The translations under genes and the position numbers were made by a program. From the NCBI GenBank assembly GCA_051294375.1, contig CM119271.1, positions 10,259,225 through 10,323,224 of the forward strand: a stretch of 64,000 bases of DNA, given 5' to 3'. Origin of the DNA: Paraspadella gotoi (lineage: Eukaryota; Chaetognatha). The stretch's first letter is position 1, and each line of letters starts with the position of its first letter. Below the pieces are notes generated by a model. The model did no database searches. It had not been told where the DNA came from and worked only from the letters and a program-made list of their open reading frames with translations. Shown piece after piece: positions 1 through 10,850 of the stretch.

Positions 1-11
1 CACCTCCCTTC

Positions 12-117
12 TTTATAGCCTTTCCTCTTCACCAGTTCCGAGAATGGAGGCGGAGGCACTTACCCTCTCTTTAGCCTTACCTCTTCACCAGTTCCGAGCG
101 TGGAGGAGGAGGCATAG
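12..117. repeat. 55-bp tandem duplication at the S6 exon 3' end
   Basis: The block ctcttcaccagttccgag occurs at 25-42 and 80-97, each followed by a GGAGGCGGAGG-like stretch, so the period is 55 bp. On the minus strand both copies read close to [11 protein letters not shown]. The second (left) copy lies downstream of the splice donor, as if the last part of the exon had been copied into the intron. Confidence 0.7.
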
Positions 118-221
118 CGGCGGCGTTCTTGCCGAATTCTCTCCGTTTCGCGCTTCTTGGTTTCGGAGAATTGGGTCGCAATGACGACCAGGCAGAGGTT
201 TATCATGAAGAATGCACCGAT
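81..221 (-). CDS. CACNA1G/H/I: T-type calcium channel alpha-1, repeat I S6 exon
   Basis: This exon encodes the end of repeat I of a Cav3 channel, the pore-lining S6 helix in the plasma membrane and the start of the cytoplasmic I-II linker. It reads [20 protein letters not shown] and then a charged stretch ([15 protein letters not shown]) ending STLGTGEE. The S6 signature [18 protein letters not shown] is essentially that of animal T-type channels. The exon is 47 codons, phase 0 at both ends. An acceptor with a pyrimidine tract (ctctcaaccag) precedes base 221, and a GTAAGG donor (RC of 75-80) follows base 81. A second donor, GTAAGT (RC of 58-63), would add VRLKRG. It continues the exon at 17502-17594 (LLII joined to IGAFF). 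Repeat II should lie beyond the left edge. Family assignment is firm; which Cav3 paralogue cannot be told. Confidence 0.93.
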
Positions 222-409
222 CTGGTTGAGAGAAAAATGAGAGGGAGGGTGAGGGTCTGTCTGTCNNNNNNNNNNNNNNNNNNNNNNNNNNNNNNNNNNN
301 NNNNNNNNNNNNNNNNNNNNNNNNNNNNNNNNNNNNNNNNNNNNNNNNNNNNNNNNNNNNNNNNNNNNNNNNNNNNNNNNNNNNNNNNNNNNNNNNNNNN
401 NNNNNNNNN

Positions 410-434
410 CCAGGCAGAGGTCTATCATGAAGAA
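410..434 (-). pseudogene. Partial second copy of the S6 exon beside a gap
   Basis: The 27 bases right of the N gap repeat bases 188-214 almost exactly and, on the minus strand, read FFMIDLCL against FFMINLCL in the intact exon. The rest is hidden in the gap (266-409). No acceptor with a pyrimidine tract is seen upstream; the sequence runs straight into a CTTT microsatellite. It may be a tandem exon duplicate, a mutually exclusive exon with one N-to-D change, or an assembly echo. Confidence 0.5.
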
Positions 435-436
435 TG

Positions 437-1093
437 ATATAATTTCTTTCTTTTTTATTTCTTATTTTGTTGTCTTTCTTCACATCTTTCTTTCTTTTTT
501 TCTTTCTTTCTTTCTTCATTTCTTTCTATATTTTTTTCTTCATTTCTTTCTTTCTTTTTTTCTTTCTTTCTCGCTCTTTGCTTTCTCCCTTTTTTATTTT
601 CTCTCTTACTTTGTTATCTTTATTTCTTTCCATCTATTTCCCGTTTTTTTATTCATTTCTCAATCTCTCTCCCTCTTCTTGCAGCAGTATTAATTTTTCC
701 CTCATAAATTTTTTAAAAAAAGTTCGTGATCTGGAAAATAAATTTATAAATTCAGATTCTTCCCTGTGAACAAAAAAATAGCAACGAAAGTTTTTTTTGA
801 TTGGCTCGCGAAATGAAAATCGTGCTTCTCAAGCAATGCAAGCACAACTTAACAAGCTTTCTTCCGCTGTCACGGGTTGTTTTTTTTTTTAAGTTGTAAA
901 TATATTAAATTATGTCTCGTGTGAATAGGTTTTTTTTCTTTTAGTGTTTTGTGAAACTTTAACGTGAACTCGGTCGTGATTGGGTTTCACTCGTTAACGA
1001 AAATCTCGCAATCTCGGAATCTCAATTTGGGCAAATTAGTCTTTTCATTCGGAGGGAAATTTTGGGTGGGGATTTAGAAAAATATTGACAGAA
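437..1093. other. CTTT microsatellite and AT-rich intron-like DNA
   Basis: The first 200 bases are an interrupted (CTTT)n/(T)n tract. The rest is AT-rich unique sequence up to the N gap at 1094-1383. No exon, RNA gene or promoter was recognised. Long FLSFFLS frames here are microsatellite translations. Confidence 0.7.
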
Positions 1094-1457
1094 NNNNNNN
1101 NNNNNNNNNNNNNNNNNNNNNNNNNNNNNNNNNNNNNNNNNNNNNNNNNNNNNNNNNNNNNNNNNNNNNNNNNNNNNNNNNNNNNNNNNNNNNNNNNNNN
1201 NNNNNNNNNNNNNNNNNNNNNNNNNNNNNNNNNNNNNNNNNNNNNNNNNNNNNNNNNNNNNNNNNNNNNNNNNNNNNNNNNNNNNNNNNNNNNNNNNNNN
1301 NNNNNNNNNNNNNNNNNNNNNNNNNNNNNNNNNNNNNNNNNNNNNNNNNNNNNNNNNNNNNNNNNNNNNNNNNNNNNNNNNNNTTTTCTCGAAAATGAGC
1401 TCTTTTTCAATTTCTGGGCTAAGAAGCAATTTGGGATTTCTTGGATTTGGGATGGCT

Positions 1458-1509
1458 TGTTTCTTTCTTTCTTTCTTTCTTTCTTTCTTTTTTTCTTTTT
1501 TTCTTTTTT

Positions 1510-1564
<55 letters not shown>

Positions 1565-1660
1565 ATATCTCTTTGATTTTCTTTATTCATTTTTTTATCT
1601 TATTTTTTTCCTTTCTTTTTCTTTTTCCACATTTTTTCTTTCTTTCTTTCTTTTTTTCTC
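1458..1660. repeat. (CTTT)n microsatellite
   Basis: About 200 bases of nearly pure ctttctttcttt with T-run interruptions. It yields open frames of F/S/L in three phases that have no coding value. Confidence 0.9.
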
Positions 1661-1679
1661 TCTTGTCTTGAAATTTGAC

Positions 1680-1969
1680 TCAAACACCATTTTCCCGCCA
1701 GGGATCAAACCGGGGCATCTAATGACAACAAAAAATCGGTTGAAAAACGTGACGAGACTCAGAGAATGCTTGCTTGCTTCTCTGATTGCTTTCTCGCCTG
1801 CTTGTCTGAACTAGTTAAAAAAATTTATTTTACTTTTATAGGGAATTTAAATCAGAATTTAAAAAAATTCAGTGATTAAATTCATACATCAATTTGATCA
1901 CGATATAAAATAAACAATAAAATAATATTTCTCCAAAAAATCATTATTCATTAATCAGTCGATGACTCG

Positions 1970-2006
<37 letters not shown>

Positions 2007-2674
2007 GATTAATGAACGGACGGAACAATATGAAACGAACTTTGAATGACGCGAGGAAAAGTGGATAACAATAAAAGGAATAAAAAAAAACAAGGGATAG
2101 GTCGGCTACAAACGTTGACTTTGAATTCTTTGTTTTTTCTCCTCCTTTGTTTTTTTTTCTCCTCCTATTGTTTTCTCCTTTTTTCCATCTGTTCTTTTCT
2201 CTTAGTCTCCTGTGTTTTCTTTATTTTATTTTTTGTATTATTAGTATTTTATTTCTCTTTTTCTTTTTAGTTGCGCCGCGAGTACTCACTTTTCGGTCTC
2301 TCTGTCGGTCGGTATGTCTGTCCCTCGGTTTGTCCCACTTTCATTAGAAATACATATAATTCGCCTATAGTTGGTTGCTCATTTGTTAAGACAGGAAAAA
2401 ACCTCAAATCTAAGGGACTGCTAGCGCCGCCCTCAGGAAATCCTAAGGATTAAAAGACAGAATTTGGATGCAGTGCGTATCATAAGGGCTGAGAAAGTTT
2501 TTTAGTCATGTCATATCATGTCATGTCATATATTGTGATCAAATGGAAATACACGTGAAAATAAAGTCACTGCGGCGCAAATCATTGGAATCACCGTTCT
2601 TGTCTTTGTTATTTTTTTTGTCTCCCATTTTTACTTTTACTTTCTCTTGTATCGCTTTCATTCTCTTTCCTCTC
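1680..2674. other. Unannotated non-coding stretch
   Basis: Contains a (GA)n tract at 1973-2004, a short T/C-rich tract at 2125-2270 and a tcatgtcatatcatgtcatgtc repeat near 2505-2530. A weak tRNA B-box-like sequence occurs on the minus strand near 1700-1722. No exon was recognised. It ends at a 25-N gap (2675-2699). Confidence 0.5.
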
Positions 2675-3185
2675 NNNNNNNNNNNNNNNNNNNNNNNNNT
2701 CTTTCTTCTCTTTTTTCCTCTCTCTCTCTCTCATCGCTCTCTCTCTCTCGTCTCTCTCAGTCTCTCTCGTCTCTCTTCTCTCTCCTTTTACTTGTCTCTC
2801 TCTCAATTCTCCTCGCGTCGGTTTTCCTCGTCTCGTATCGGATTTAACTTTTTAAACCGTTGAATAAACTCCACTTTGCATAGATTACTGAGAAATCGTA
2901 ACTCCGCCTCTTTTCGCGGTGTTTTTTTTCTGAAAACAGAAAAAAAATCCAAACCGAGGCAAAAAAAACAAACAAAAAAAAACAACAACATCAATTTCTT
3001 TCCCTTAGAAAATTGCCAAAGCTGCCTTTTGGTTCAGCTAACGCGCTTTTTTTTTTCTCGTCGGAGATGGCGCGCAAGGTTCTCTTGCTGCATTTGTCGG
3101 ACAAAAAAGAAAAAAAAATGACAATTAACTCCCAGTTAATGGATTATAGAGAAGTAGGAAATTCCCCTTTCCCCGTCAACCTTAC

Positions 3186-3290
3186 TGATGATTTAGTAAG
3201 ACAAAGTAAATTCCAATCCCAAAAGGACGAGTGCGCAGGCAATCCTGGACGTAGTACCATAAATATCAGTCCACCCTTCGAGGCTATGAC
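3186..3290 (-). pseudogene. Block-A copy of the pore/S6-start exon, frame broken
   Basis: Noisy copy of the exon at 17502-17594. It is 105 bp against 93, with insertions that break the VISLEGWTD reading frame. A plus-strand ORF starting MARKVLLLHL runs over it but is a shadow. Confidence 0.85.
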
Positions 3291-3534
3291 CTGCAGGAAA
3301 TTAATCATTCTATTTTTTTTTTTTTTTTAACACACATTGTTTAAAAATGAAAATAAAAGAACAGCCCGTCGGAAAAAAATCCCGACGAGGCCTGAAAAAG
3401 ATTGAAAGGAGAAGCGTTGGTGGTGAATCGAATTATTCTTTAAATATCTTTATTCAATTCGGTTATTCTTAAGCGACATAAAATGATCTAAACTGCGTTT
3501 ACATTACAATGACATGGAACATTTTACAAATTAC

Positions 3535-3623
3535 CTGGAAAATGCGGGACCCACGCTAATCCGATTGTTGTCAAAGGAAATCGCTCTCCTTGAAAGGGAA
3601 TTCTTTTGACCCAGGCTTACACT
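3535..3623 (-). pseudogene. Block-A copy of the first pore exon, frame broken
   Basis: Noisy copy of the exon at 17818-17900, 89 bp against 83. The donor (CCAG/GTAATT) and acceptor (ggcag) are kept, but single-base insertions interrupt the FDNIGLAW frame. Confidence 0.85.
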
Positions 3624-3630
3624 CTGCCGT

Positions 3631-3632
<2 letters not shown>

Positions 3633-3662
<30 letters not shown>
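3633..3662. repeat. A homopolymer
   Basis: A run of about 30 A just outside an exon acceptor (a T run in the pyrimidine tract of the minus-strand intron). The B1 copy has A runs broken by C at the same place (17910-17945). Confidence 0.9.
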
Positions 3663-3663
<1 letters not shown>

Positions 3664-3738
3664 ATACGATTGAATTAATATTTAAATCATATTTAAAAAT
3701 TGATACTTACACATAAACGCTAACGCCGCCAGATTTAC

Positions 3739-3855
3739 CTGTATAATACTGATTCCATTAACACATGATTCGTTCTAAGGTTACTAGCGTTATAAATTGA
3801 CTTCATAGGGAATTGCGTGTTTCGTTGGCAAGAATTGGCCATCAAATGCTTCAGG
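3739..3855 (-). pseudogene. Block-A copy of the CVNWNQYYT loop exon, frame broken
   Basis: Noisy copy of the exon at 18019-18131, 117 bp against 113. Splice sites are present. Single-base losses and gains break the CVNWNQYYT frame. Confidence 0.85.
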
Positions 3856-3871
3856 CTTGTTTGGGGGACTT

Positions 3872-4265
3872 TGTGAAGGGGGAGAGAGAGAGGGGGAGGA
3901 AGGAGAAAAGAGAGGAGGAAAGGGAGGATAGAGAAAGGAGAAGGGGAAGGGAAAAGGCGGGAAGGGAAAGCAGGGAAGCGGAAGCGGGAAGGGGGGAATA
4001 AGAAGCGGGAAGGGAAAGAGGGACAGGAATAGAAGGGAAAGGGGGGAATAGGAAGGGGAAATAGGGAGGAGATGGGGGAAAAGAGATACGGACGGGGATG
4101 GGAAGGGGGATAAGAAGGGAGGGATAGGGGGAATGAAAAGAGGAAAAGGGGGAATAAGAAGGGGAAGGGAAAGAGAGAGAGGAAGGGAAGAGAGAGGGAC
4201 GCGGGAAGGGATAAAGAAAGCAGGGAAAGGGGAAAAACCGAATGAGGAAGGGGATTAGAAAGAGA
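3872..4265. repeat. Polypurine tract (GGGAA-rich), block A
   Basis: About 390 bases of almost pure G/A on the plus strand, an intronic polypyrimidine tract on the strand of the channel gene. The same tract is at 18145-18520. Frames rich in R/E/G or P/S/L here are not genes. Confidence 0.85.
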
Positions 4266-4269
4266 ATAA

Positions 4270-5355
4270 TATAAGGAATATTTAAATAGAGAAGAAATAA
4301 TAACAACGGAAGAAAAATACCAAATATAGTTTTTGAAAGAGAAAACTTTCGATTATAAACAGAAGAATGACATCTACAATGTAAGTATTTCAGATCAAAA
4401 AGCTTCATACAACAAAAAAACCAATGTAAAATTGTTTGCATATTTAATTATTATATATATTTATTGCTTATTCTTTATTATCTTTCTTAGACTTGGTCTT
4501 GATGTTTTAAATTGCACTTGTTGTATAAATTAAAGTATATTAGTTATATTATTTTATTTTATATTTATATTTTTTTTTTTATTTTATTTAATTTAATGCG
4601 CTGTGTAGTTTTTGCGCTTGTTGTATTAAAATTAAATCGGATATATTTAGTGTATGTAGGGAAAGCACTAGGGAACAAAATATTTTATTTGAGTGATCAA
4701 AAACAAGATATTTAGACGTGAGATAGTATGATTAAGAGAGTACAAAAAAATATTTTTGCTTATTTGTTGTGGGGAACAGTATCATTAGATTAAATATATT
4801 TATAGTAATATTCTATAAATCATAAATTTTCAAAAATATTTTAGAAAAAAATTTTTATAAAGATTCTGATTCTTCATAATAAAGTTAGATCAAAAATATA
4901 AAATATTTTATTAAAAATTTTCAATGTCTCAGATCACAAAGAGATGGAAGAAAAAAGGCAAAAATATCTCTACTTTTTAAATACTTTGCAATAGAAACTT
5001 AATATGATGAAACGTTTGGTCATTTTTCGCCAGCTGTAACCTGTAAGAAATATTCATGTAACATATTTGTACAAAAAAGTTTTACAGTTTTTTTGCCGGC
5101 GAAATCCAAAAACTGTTCTTAAATATAAAAAATATGATTTTAAAATTTTATGATTTTACTAAGTATATTACTATAAAGAAAATTCAATTAATGAATATCT
5201 GTTATGCGAATTTTTTTTTTTAAAAAGGGCTTAAGTTATTTTATATTACATATACCAAAGGCAGCAAAAAAACATTGTCTCTATTCGCTCAAGTCTTTTC
5301 ATCCACTTCACCCTACTGGGTATAGAATAAGATATTACATCATTCAGTATATAAC
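4270..5355. other. AT-rich intron (block A)
   Basis: AT-rich sequence between two channel exons, matched by 18530-19530 in block B1. No further exon was recognised. Confidence 0.6.
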
Positions 5356-5359
5356 TTAC

Positions 5360-5466
5360 GGTGGTGTATGCTGAGCACGTTTGCATCCAGCTTCGATTTT
5401 GTTTTCCGCAGATAAATCGCCCGCTGGTTCTTGTGTCGAGTGTAGTAGAGGGAAGGTCACGGAATT
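5360..5466 (-). pseudogene. Block-A copy of the FICG loop exon, frame broken
   Basis: Noisy copy of the exon at 19533-19637. The donor (CACC/GTAAGT) is kept; the upstream boundary is blurred by errors. The long minus ORF here (TSGRFICGKQNRSWMQTCS) is partly in the right frame. Confidence 0.8.
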
Positions 5467-5933
5467 TGTGTCCATGAGATTTGAAAAGGTAAGTTAAGGA
5501 CTCGACCAATGGGCTCTATTTCCCAAAAGCGCGCCCGATTTCTGAACCTAGATTTTATTTATAATATGAATTGGTACAAACCAATATAAATTTAATATAA
5601 ATAATATATTTAATCTAATCTGTTCTAAACTCGTAAATTCAAGTAACTAACATCGTGACATAAATCATTGACTCTAAACATGAAGCCCCTCGAAGCTCAT
5701 TGTTAATCTTAAAATGTATGCAGACTTAATAACATGCTTAATAGTATTCCTAACCAATCGCTGTATTTAACAAATCTGTATGAATCTAAGTCACTAAATC
5801 CATCGCATCAGTTTACTCGTCCCCGTCCGATAGAGGGCCTAACATCCCTTCAACACCTCTCAACGACCGCCTCGAACAGCCCCTCCCACTTCTGCCCCAC
5901 CTCTTCCACACCCCACCCCGCGTAATAACTCAC

Positions 5934-6109
5934 CCCAGTAAATCGCCGATTGCGTTTAGGAAGCATTCTGTTTCTCAAGAGACGTCCCGCCCACAGCTTG
6001 AACGCCGACGATGCCGAATAATATGAATGAAGACGAAGAACACAGTAGCCAAAACGTTTCCAGCATCGCCAGCGTGTCAAGCAGCATTATCAACCAAAAT
6101 GCGCATTGC
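5934..6109 (-). pseudogene. Block-A copy of the S4-S5 linker/S5 exon, frame broken
   Basis: Noisy version of the exon that is cut by a gap at 20098-20210. It shows the part missing there: after correction for indels it begins like MRILV, then MLLDTLAMLGNV, and enters S5 (LLLCFFVFF). The intact downstream part LWAG-LLRNR is visible. The donor is GTGAGT (RC of 5928-5933). A likely acceptor AG lies at 6110-6111 (RC), after a C-rich tract. Confidence 0.85.
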
Positions 6110-6114
6110 CTTGC

Positions 6115-6241
6115 GATGGCGGGGAGGGGGGTGGGTGGTGGGGGAGTGGAGAGGAGGTCAAAGGACGTGATGCGAGAAGAAGGGAAAGGGGCGAGGGGGA
6201 AGACGATCGTTATTAGAGAGAAAGGGAGAGAGAGAGAGGAG

Positions 6242-6272
<31 letters not shown>

Positions 6273-6680
6273 GCCGGGAAAGTCAAAATGAGAGCAAAGG
6301 AAGTGAGAGAGGGAGACATGAAGGGCAAAAGTCGACCAAGTTAAATGGAGGCAGGGAGAAAAAAGTCGTTTGTTATAAGAAGACGCGGTGTAAATTAATT
6401 GTCTAAATATCTGATTAACTTTTTATTCAGATTATATCAGCTACACCTTAGTATTGAGTATAACGTCATTAAGAGTTTGTCCGTACACTAGGTGAGTCTG
6501 TGAACGATATTGACATTCACTCGTTGAAATAGTCGCTAAAATTCTCGTTTCGGGTCATTTTCTATAAATCATTAGAAAAAAATACGTATCGACGATTATA
6601 TTTCCACAAAAAGTATTTCGCTTAACCAATAATTTGCTAGGTTATATCTCTTACTTACTTTTTCATTTGCCAAATTTAGT
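6115..6680. other. Purine-rich then AT-rich intron
   Basis: Begins with a GGGAGG/GA tract (6120-6280, a pyrimidine tract for the minus-strand acceptor), followed by unremarkable sequence. The B1 counterpart is partly hidden by gaps 20211-20557 and 20682-21439. Confidence 0.5.
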
Positions 6681-6685
6681 CACAC

Positions 6686-6793
6686 CTTGTTATTCTATTT
6701 ATAAGCTCTCAGCAGCGGACCGAAGAACACGAATCGTTCGAAATCGCGGAGAATGTTGACGTCTCCACCGTCGACGTGCAATATTCGAACACG
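6686..6793 (-). CDS. CACNA1G/H/I: T-type calcium channel S3-S4 exon (voltage sensor), error-bearing
   Basis: This exon carries the end of S3 and the S4 voltage sensor of repeat I. It follows a strong acceptor (aaatttccttttccag) and starts C GTG TTC GAA TAT, giving VFEYCTSTVETSTFSAI. After a one-base insertion the frame continues as RTIRVLR and, after two more indels, PLRAINRI, the periodic arginine pattern of Cav3 S4. The donor is GTGTGA (RC of 6680-6685). The first base completes the codon left by the exon at 21745-21887. Only the noisy block A holds this exon, because block B1 has a gap (20682-21439). The uninterrupted frame ending FFGPLLRAYK is a frameshifted misreading. Confidence 0.82.
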
Positions 6794-6799
6794 CTGGAA

Positions 6800-7590
6800 A
6801 AGGAAATTTAAAACGAAAACAGTCAACAAAAAAAACAAAAAAAAAAAACAAACACAAATATATGAACAGACGATTTCCAAAACATAGAGAAGAAAATACA
6901 GTCGTACTTTTCCTGCTTCTTTTTTACGAGTTGTATAATTTTTCTCGTTTCCCTCGACAGGTTGATAGAGTTGGAGCATAAACAAAGCATAATGGGCAGA
7001 GAGAGAGAGAGAGAGAGAGAGCAGAGAAGACGAGACCAGAGGATGAGAGAGAGAGAGAGCAGAGAGAGAGAGAGAAGAGAGAGCAGAGAGAGAGAGAAGA
7101 GAAGAAAGAGGCGTTGAGGAATACATTTGAAAATTCTGCACGTAAGTGTGAGAAAAACAAATAAGAATTCATTATCAAATGTTGATTTCAATAACGATCA
7201 TCGGGACGCCGCCGAGAGGAGAAAGTCATTTTTTCTTTAATTTATTTCATTTGTTTCAATTTTTTTATTAAGTTATAAATTTTTTTTTTTATTTTTTAAT
7301 TCATTTTTTTTATGATTTTGATTTGTTGAAAACTTTTAAAATTAGTTTTTAATAGCCGGATTATTTTTTTATTTAATGCATTAAGTCGGTTATACTTAGG
7401 CTTAATTTATATTTCCCTTTGTATTCATTTATCTATTTTATCTACATATAATAGTAAATATATATCTCTATATTTCCATAAATTATTTTATTCTCTATCC
7501 ATTCATACAATTCCCATCAATCTAAATTAATTGTTTATATCTGCAATTTTTTATAACTATTAATAGGGGGGGGGGGGGTTGATTATTTTT
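6800..7590. other. Intron with GA tracts and AT-rich DNA
   Basis: GA microsatellites (6998-7110), then AT-rich DNA and an 11-base G run near 7566-7577. No exon was found. The matching B1 segment is a gap. Confidence 0.5.
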
Positions 7591-7619
7591 ATAGTTAATG
7601 TTATTTTCATGCTGTTGAT

Positions 7620-8035
7620 ATTTCATTTCATGTTTCAATTCATCATTCATTCAACAAAGAATATTCATTTCTTTTTTCAATTTTTATTCATTCATTAAAC
7701 GAAGATATTCATTCCTTTTTTTCATTCATTCATTCATTCATTCAAACGAAGATATTCATTTCATTTTTCAATTTATTCATTCCCTTCAAAACGAAGATTA
7801 TTCAATTTCAATTATTTCAATTCATTCAATTCAATTCAAACGAAGATATTCATGTCAATTTTTTTCAATTCATTCATTCATTCCTTCAAACGAAGTATTA
7901 TTCATTCATTTTTTTTCAATTCATGTCATTCATTCAAACGAAGATATACATTCATTTTTTCGATCCTTCGTTCGTTCAAACGAAGATATGTCATTCATTT
8001 TTTTCAATTCATTTCAATCATTCAAACGAAGTCCG
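7620..8035. repeat. ATTCATTCAAACGAAG minisatellite (block A copy)
   Basis: Irregular copies of caaacgaagatattcattca in a T/A-rich background. The cleaner version is at 21470-21727. The irregularity here is consistent with sequence error. Confidence 0.8.
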
Positions 8036-8048
8036 TCCGCGACTCCAC

Positions 8049-8196
8049 GAGGCCATGACGATGAAGCAGTCGAGCCGGTTCCACGTGTCCGAGAAGGTAA
8101 GTTTGTTCTTCCCGTAAATCCCATAGCGAACGATTTTGATTAAATTTCAATGAGGAAGAAAAGGGAGATCAACTGGTCGCAATCATTTCTTAACAC
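8049..8196 (-). pseudogene. Block-A copy of the S2-S3 exon, frame broken
   Basis: Noisy copy of the exon at 21745-21887. On the plus strand it looks like an exon with a GTAAGT donor (MTMKQSSRFHVSE), but that is antisense to DTWNRLD. Confidence 0.85.
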
Positions 8197-8339
8197 AGCT
8201 TTGAACGGATAGAGAAAGGGGAATACGAAAAGGGGGATAGAATGAAAGACAGAATTTTTGCAAATGAGTTTCCGAGGCGAGAAAGGTAAAGTTGAAGTTT
8301 ACTTTATCGCGAGAAGTGCCCCGTTTCTGTTTCGTTTAT

Positions 8340-8680
8340 CTGAGAATTTCATTTTAATTCTTAATATTTAATATGATATTAAATATACAAATATTTATAA
8401 TAATAATAAATATATATAATAATAGTTAATTTTAATTCTAGAATAAAAATCATTGTTACTATTTAATAAAATCTTTATAATATAATAGTATAATATATAA
8501 TATAATATAATAACCTTATCTTTAACGCTTAACCCTAAAATCCATATCCGATTTTTCTTAATTTTTAACGCCTACCTCTACCCTAAACACGTCATCCCTA
8601 ACCAAAATCCCTAATCTATAACCTCTAACGCTAATCTTTAACTAAATAAAATTTAACTCTAACTCCTCATTTAAGATGAA
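8340..8680. repeat. AT-rich tract and telomere-like CCCTAA repeats (block A copy)
   Basis: TAA/ATA-rich sequence followed by degenerate taaccctaa-type units. The cleaner copy is at 22195-22345. Confidence 0.6.
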
Positions 8681-8896
8681 ATGGGGCATTCTGGGAAAAA
8701 TAAAGCCAAAAAGAGGGAGGGGTTTGGGGGAGTTGTAAGAGCAAAACAATTAAGATTGAGGACAAATGGGAAAGGAGGAGAACGATTAAAAAAGGAACAG
8801 CGCTCCTCCTCGCTCCTCCTCCTCCTAAACTCCTCTTTCTCGCTCCTCCTCACTTTTTTTAACATCGACAAAGAAAAACATTGCGTCCTAGGTTAC

Positions 8897-9006
8897 CTGG
8901 CAACGGCGTTTTGTAAACATTCTCGTCGACGCACGGGACAGTGTAGCTGCCCAGCGTGACGGCAGTTCAAACAGAATTACGGACATTGAAATCCGCTCGA
9001 ACCGAC
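8897..9006 (-). pseudogene. Block-A copy of the S1 exon, frame broken
   Basis: Noisy copy of the exon at 22553-22655, 110 bp against 103. The donor and the AT-AC-type branch sequence (RC of 9038-9046) are preserved. Confidence 0.85.
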
Positions 9007-9378
9007 GTGGAGAGGACGAGGAAGGAACGAAGACGAGGTTAAGGAAAACTCGTGCTGCTTTTTTTTTTTAATTAGGTTCATTTTCCAAGATGGCGGCGTC
9101 CAGCATGCCATTCGATTCGCAAACGTTATTTCATCAGCATTCATAAGAAAATTTGATATATCATTTCACTCAACACATGCAGCAATCGACACGATAGTTT
9201 CATCAATTTATCACAGTCGATATAATTTAATACAAGCAACCGTCTCATTTTTCACACGATAATTATCTTTTCTTCAGCATTCAATGTCACTTTTCCAAAA
9301 TAAAAGGGAAAAAACCTTTTTAATCGAGAACGATCGCAAGCTTCCGATCTCTGCTCTCTCTCTCTCTCTCTCCTCCTC

Positions 9379-9417
<39 letters not shown>

Positions 9418-9892
9418 CCTCCCTTTAAATCCGCACAGCTACTACAGAAAACATGAATAATTTCAGTCCTGCAATCTTATTTTTGAGTTTATTAATAAAA
9501 CGACAAATCGTCACAATCTTTTTTCGCTTTTGAAGTTTTTTCGCATTTAATTAAAGGAAGGTTTTTTTGTATTTGAAGTGGGAAATTGTCATTCAAATTC
9601 GGAATTTATTCGGCTATGATAATTTCTTTCCCGTTTTATGTGTTTCTTTCTCTTTCTCGTCTCTCTTCTCTTCATCTTCTCTGCTCGTCTCTCTCTCTCA
9701 TCTCTCTTCTCTCTCTCTCTCTCTTCATCTCTCTCTCATTCAATTTGTTTTTTTTCCGTATATATACATCCCCATCACGTCTACAACTTAATTGATATTT
9801 AATTAAAAGTAACGATGTTAAACAAGAAATATGCGACAATAACTCTGAATAATTTCATTCCGCTAAAAATAAAAGTTTTGAGCATAACAATG

Positions 9893-10070
9893 GTCGGATC
9901 TGCCCACTGAATAATAATTATCGGTAGTAATTATTAATTAATTAATAATAATTAATTAATAATTATTAATTTCAAAGTTAATTAATTTATTAGGCAATTA
10001 ATTAATTAGGCAATAAATTAATTTAAGGCAATTCATTAATTAATTTGATCTGCTGATAAGCAGATCCGAC
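9893..10070. mobile_element. MITE-like element with 11-bp inverted ends (block A copy)
   Basis: GTCGGATCTGC at 9893-9903 and its exact reverse complement at 10060-10070 flank about 155 bp of ATTAATTA-rich sequence. An inner palindrome GATCTGCT-GATA-AGCAGATC lies at 10047-10066. The same structure is at 26871-27068. Confidence 0.55.
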
Positions 10071-10780
10071 TAAAAAGACAATAAAAATATATTTAAACAG
10101 ACAAACAAAAATATTTTTAAAAAGACTGACAAAACGTCGATTTTTTTTTTAAAAAAGTCCTGGATCATCAATCTTTTGTTTCTTAAAATTAGAGTCGCTT
10201 TAAAAAGGTTTTTTTAGACAACCTTTCTCCTTTTTTTCTGTCTCTCTCCTCTCTCAGTTCGTTGCTTCTCTCTCTCTTCTCTCTCTTTCTCCGGCCATTT
10301 ACATTTTTTTTCAAGCTTTTTAGTCGCTTCTCGACGAGACTATAAGAACGCTCTACTGAGAATTAATGTTATTTGAACTAAGCTTAGAAAATAAAAGTGT
10401 TAGCATATATAGGTTTCAATCGTCTGAATCCATACCGTTTTCGTCCTGCGAATAAGAAAGAAGGAAATAGGAAGAAGGAAAAGGAGGAAGAGGATGCAGC
10501 AGCCGCAAGGAACATCATCAGGCAGGAAAATTCAGCAGCAGGAATAATAGAAAAGAAAAGGTATAAGCTGATTTTATACACGAAATCGTCAATTCCTTCC
10601 TTTTTTTCCTTTTTCCCTCTTTCCTTTTATTTCATTTTTCCTTAAAACTACGTGCTTTTCCTCTTTTCAATTTTTTTTCTCCCGTACACAAAGAGCGAGC
10701 AGCGAAGGAAATTATTTTTGACGATGGGAAAACGTGGATTTTTCCCCTCGAGGGACGTACGCTCCGCAAGTCGGCAGGCC

Positions 10781-10850
10781 CGCTGCGCGGTCGGCGCTGC
10801 GCGGTCGGCGCTGCGCGTCGGCGCTGCGCGGTCGGCGCTGTCGCACGTCC
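10781..10850. repeat. GC-rich 14-mer minisatellite
   Basis: About four tandem units of GCGCGGTCGGCGCT. The matching site in block C (27748-27768) has only about one and a half units. Confidence 0.75.

Noticed and set aside
1700-1722. B-box-like sequence on the minus strand (GGTTTGATCCC)
   Set aside because: No A box at the right distance and no tRNA fold; too weak to call a SINE.
3067-3330. Plus-strand ORF MARKVLLLHL...
   Set aside because: It overlaps the antisense pore exon in the noisy copy, and the frame is not kept at 17394.
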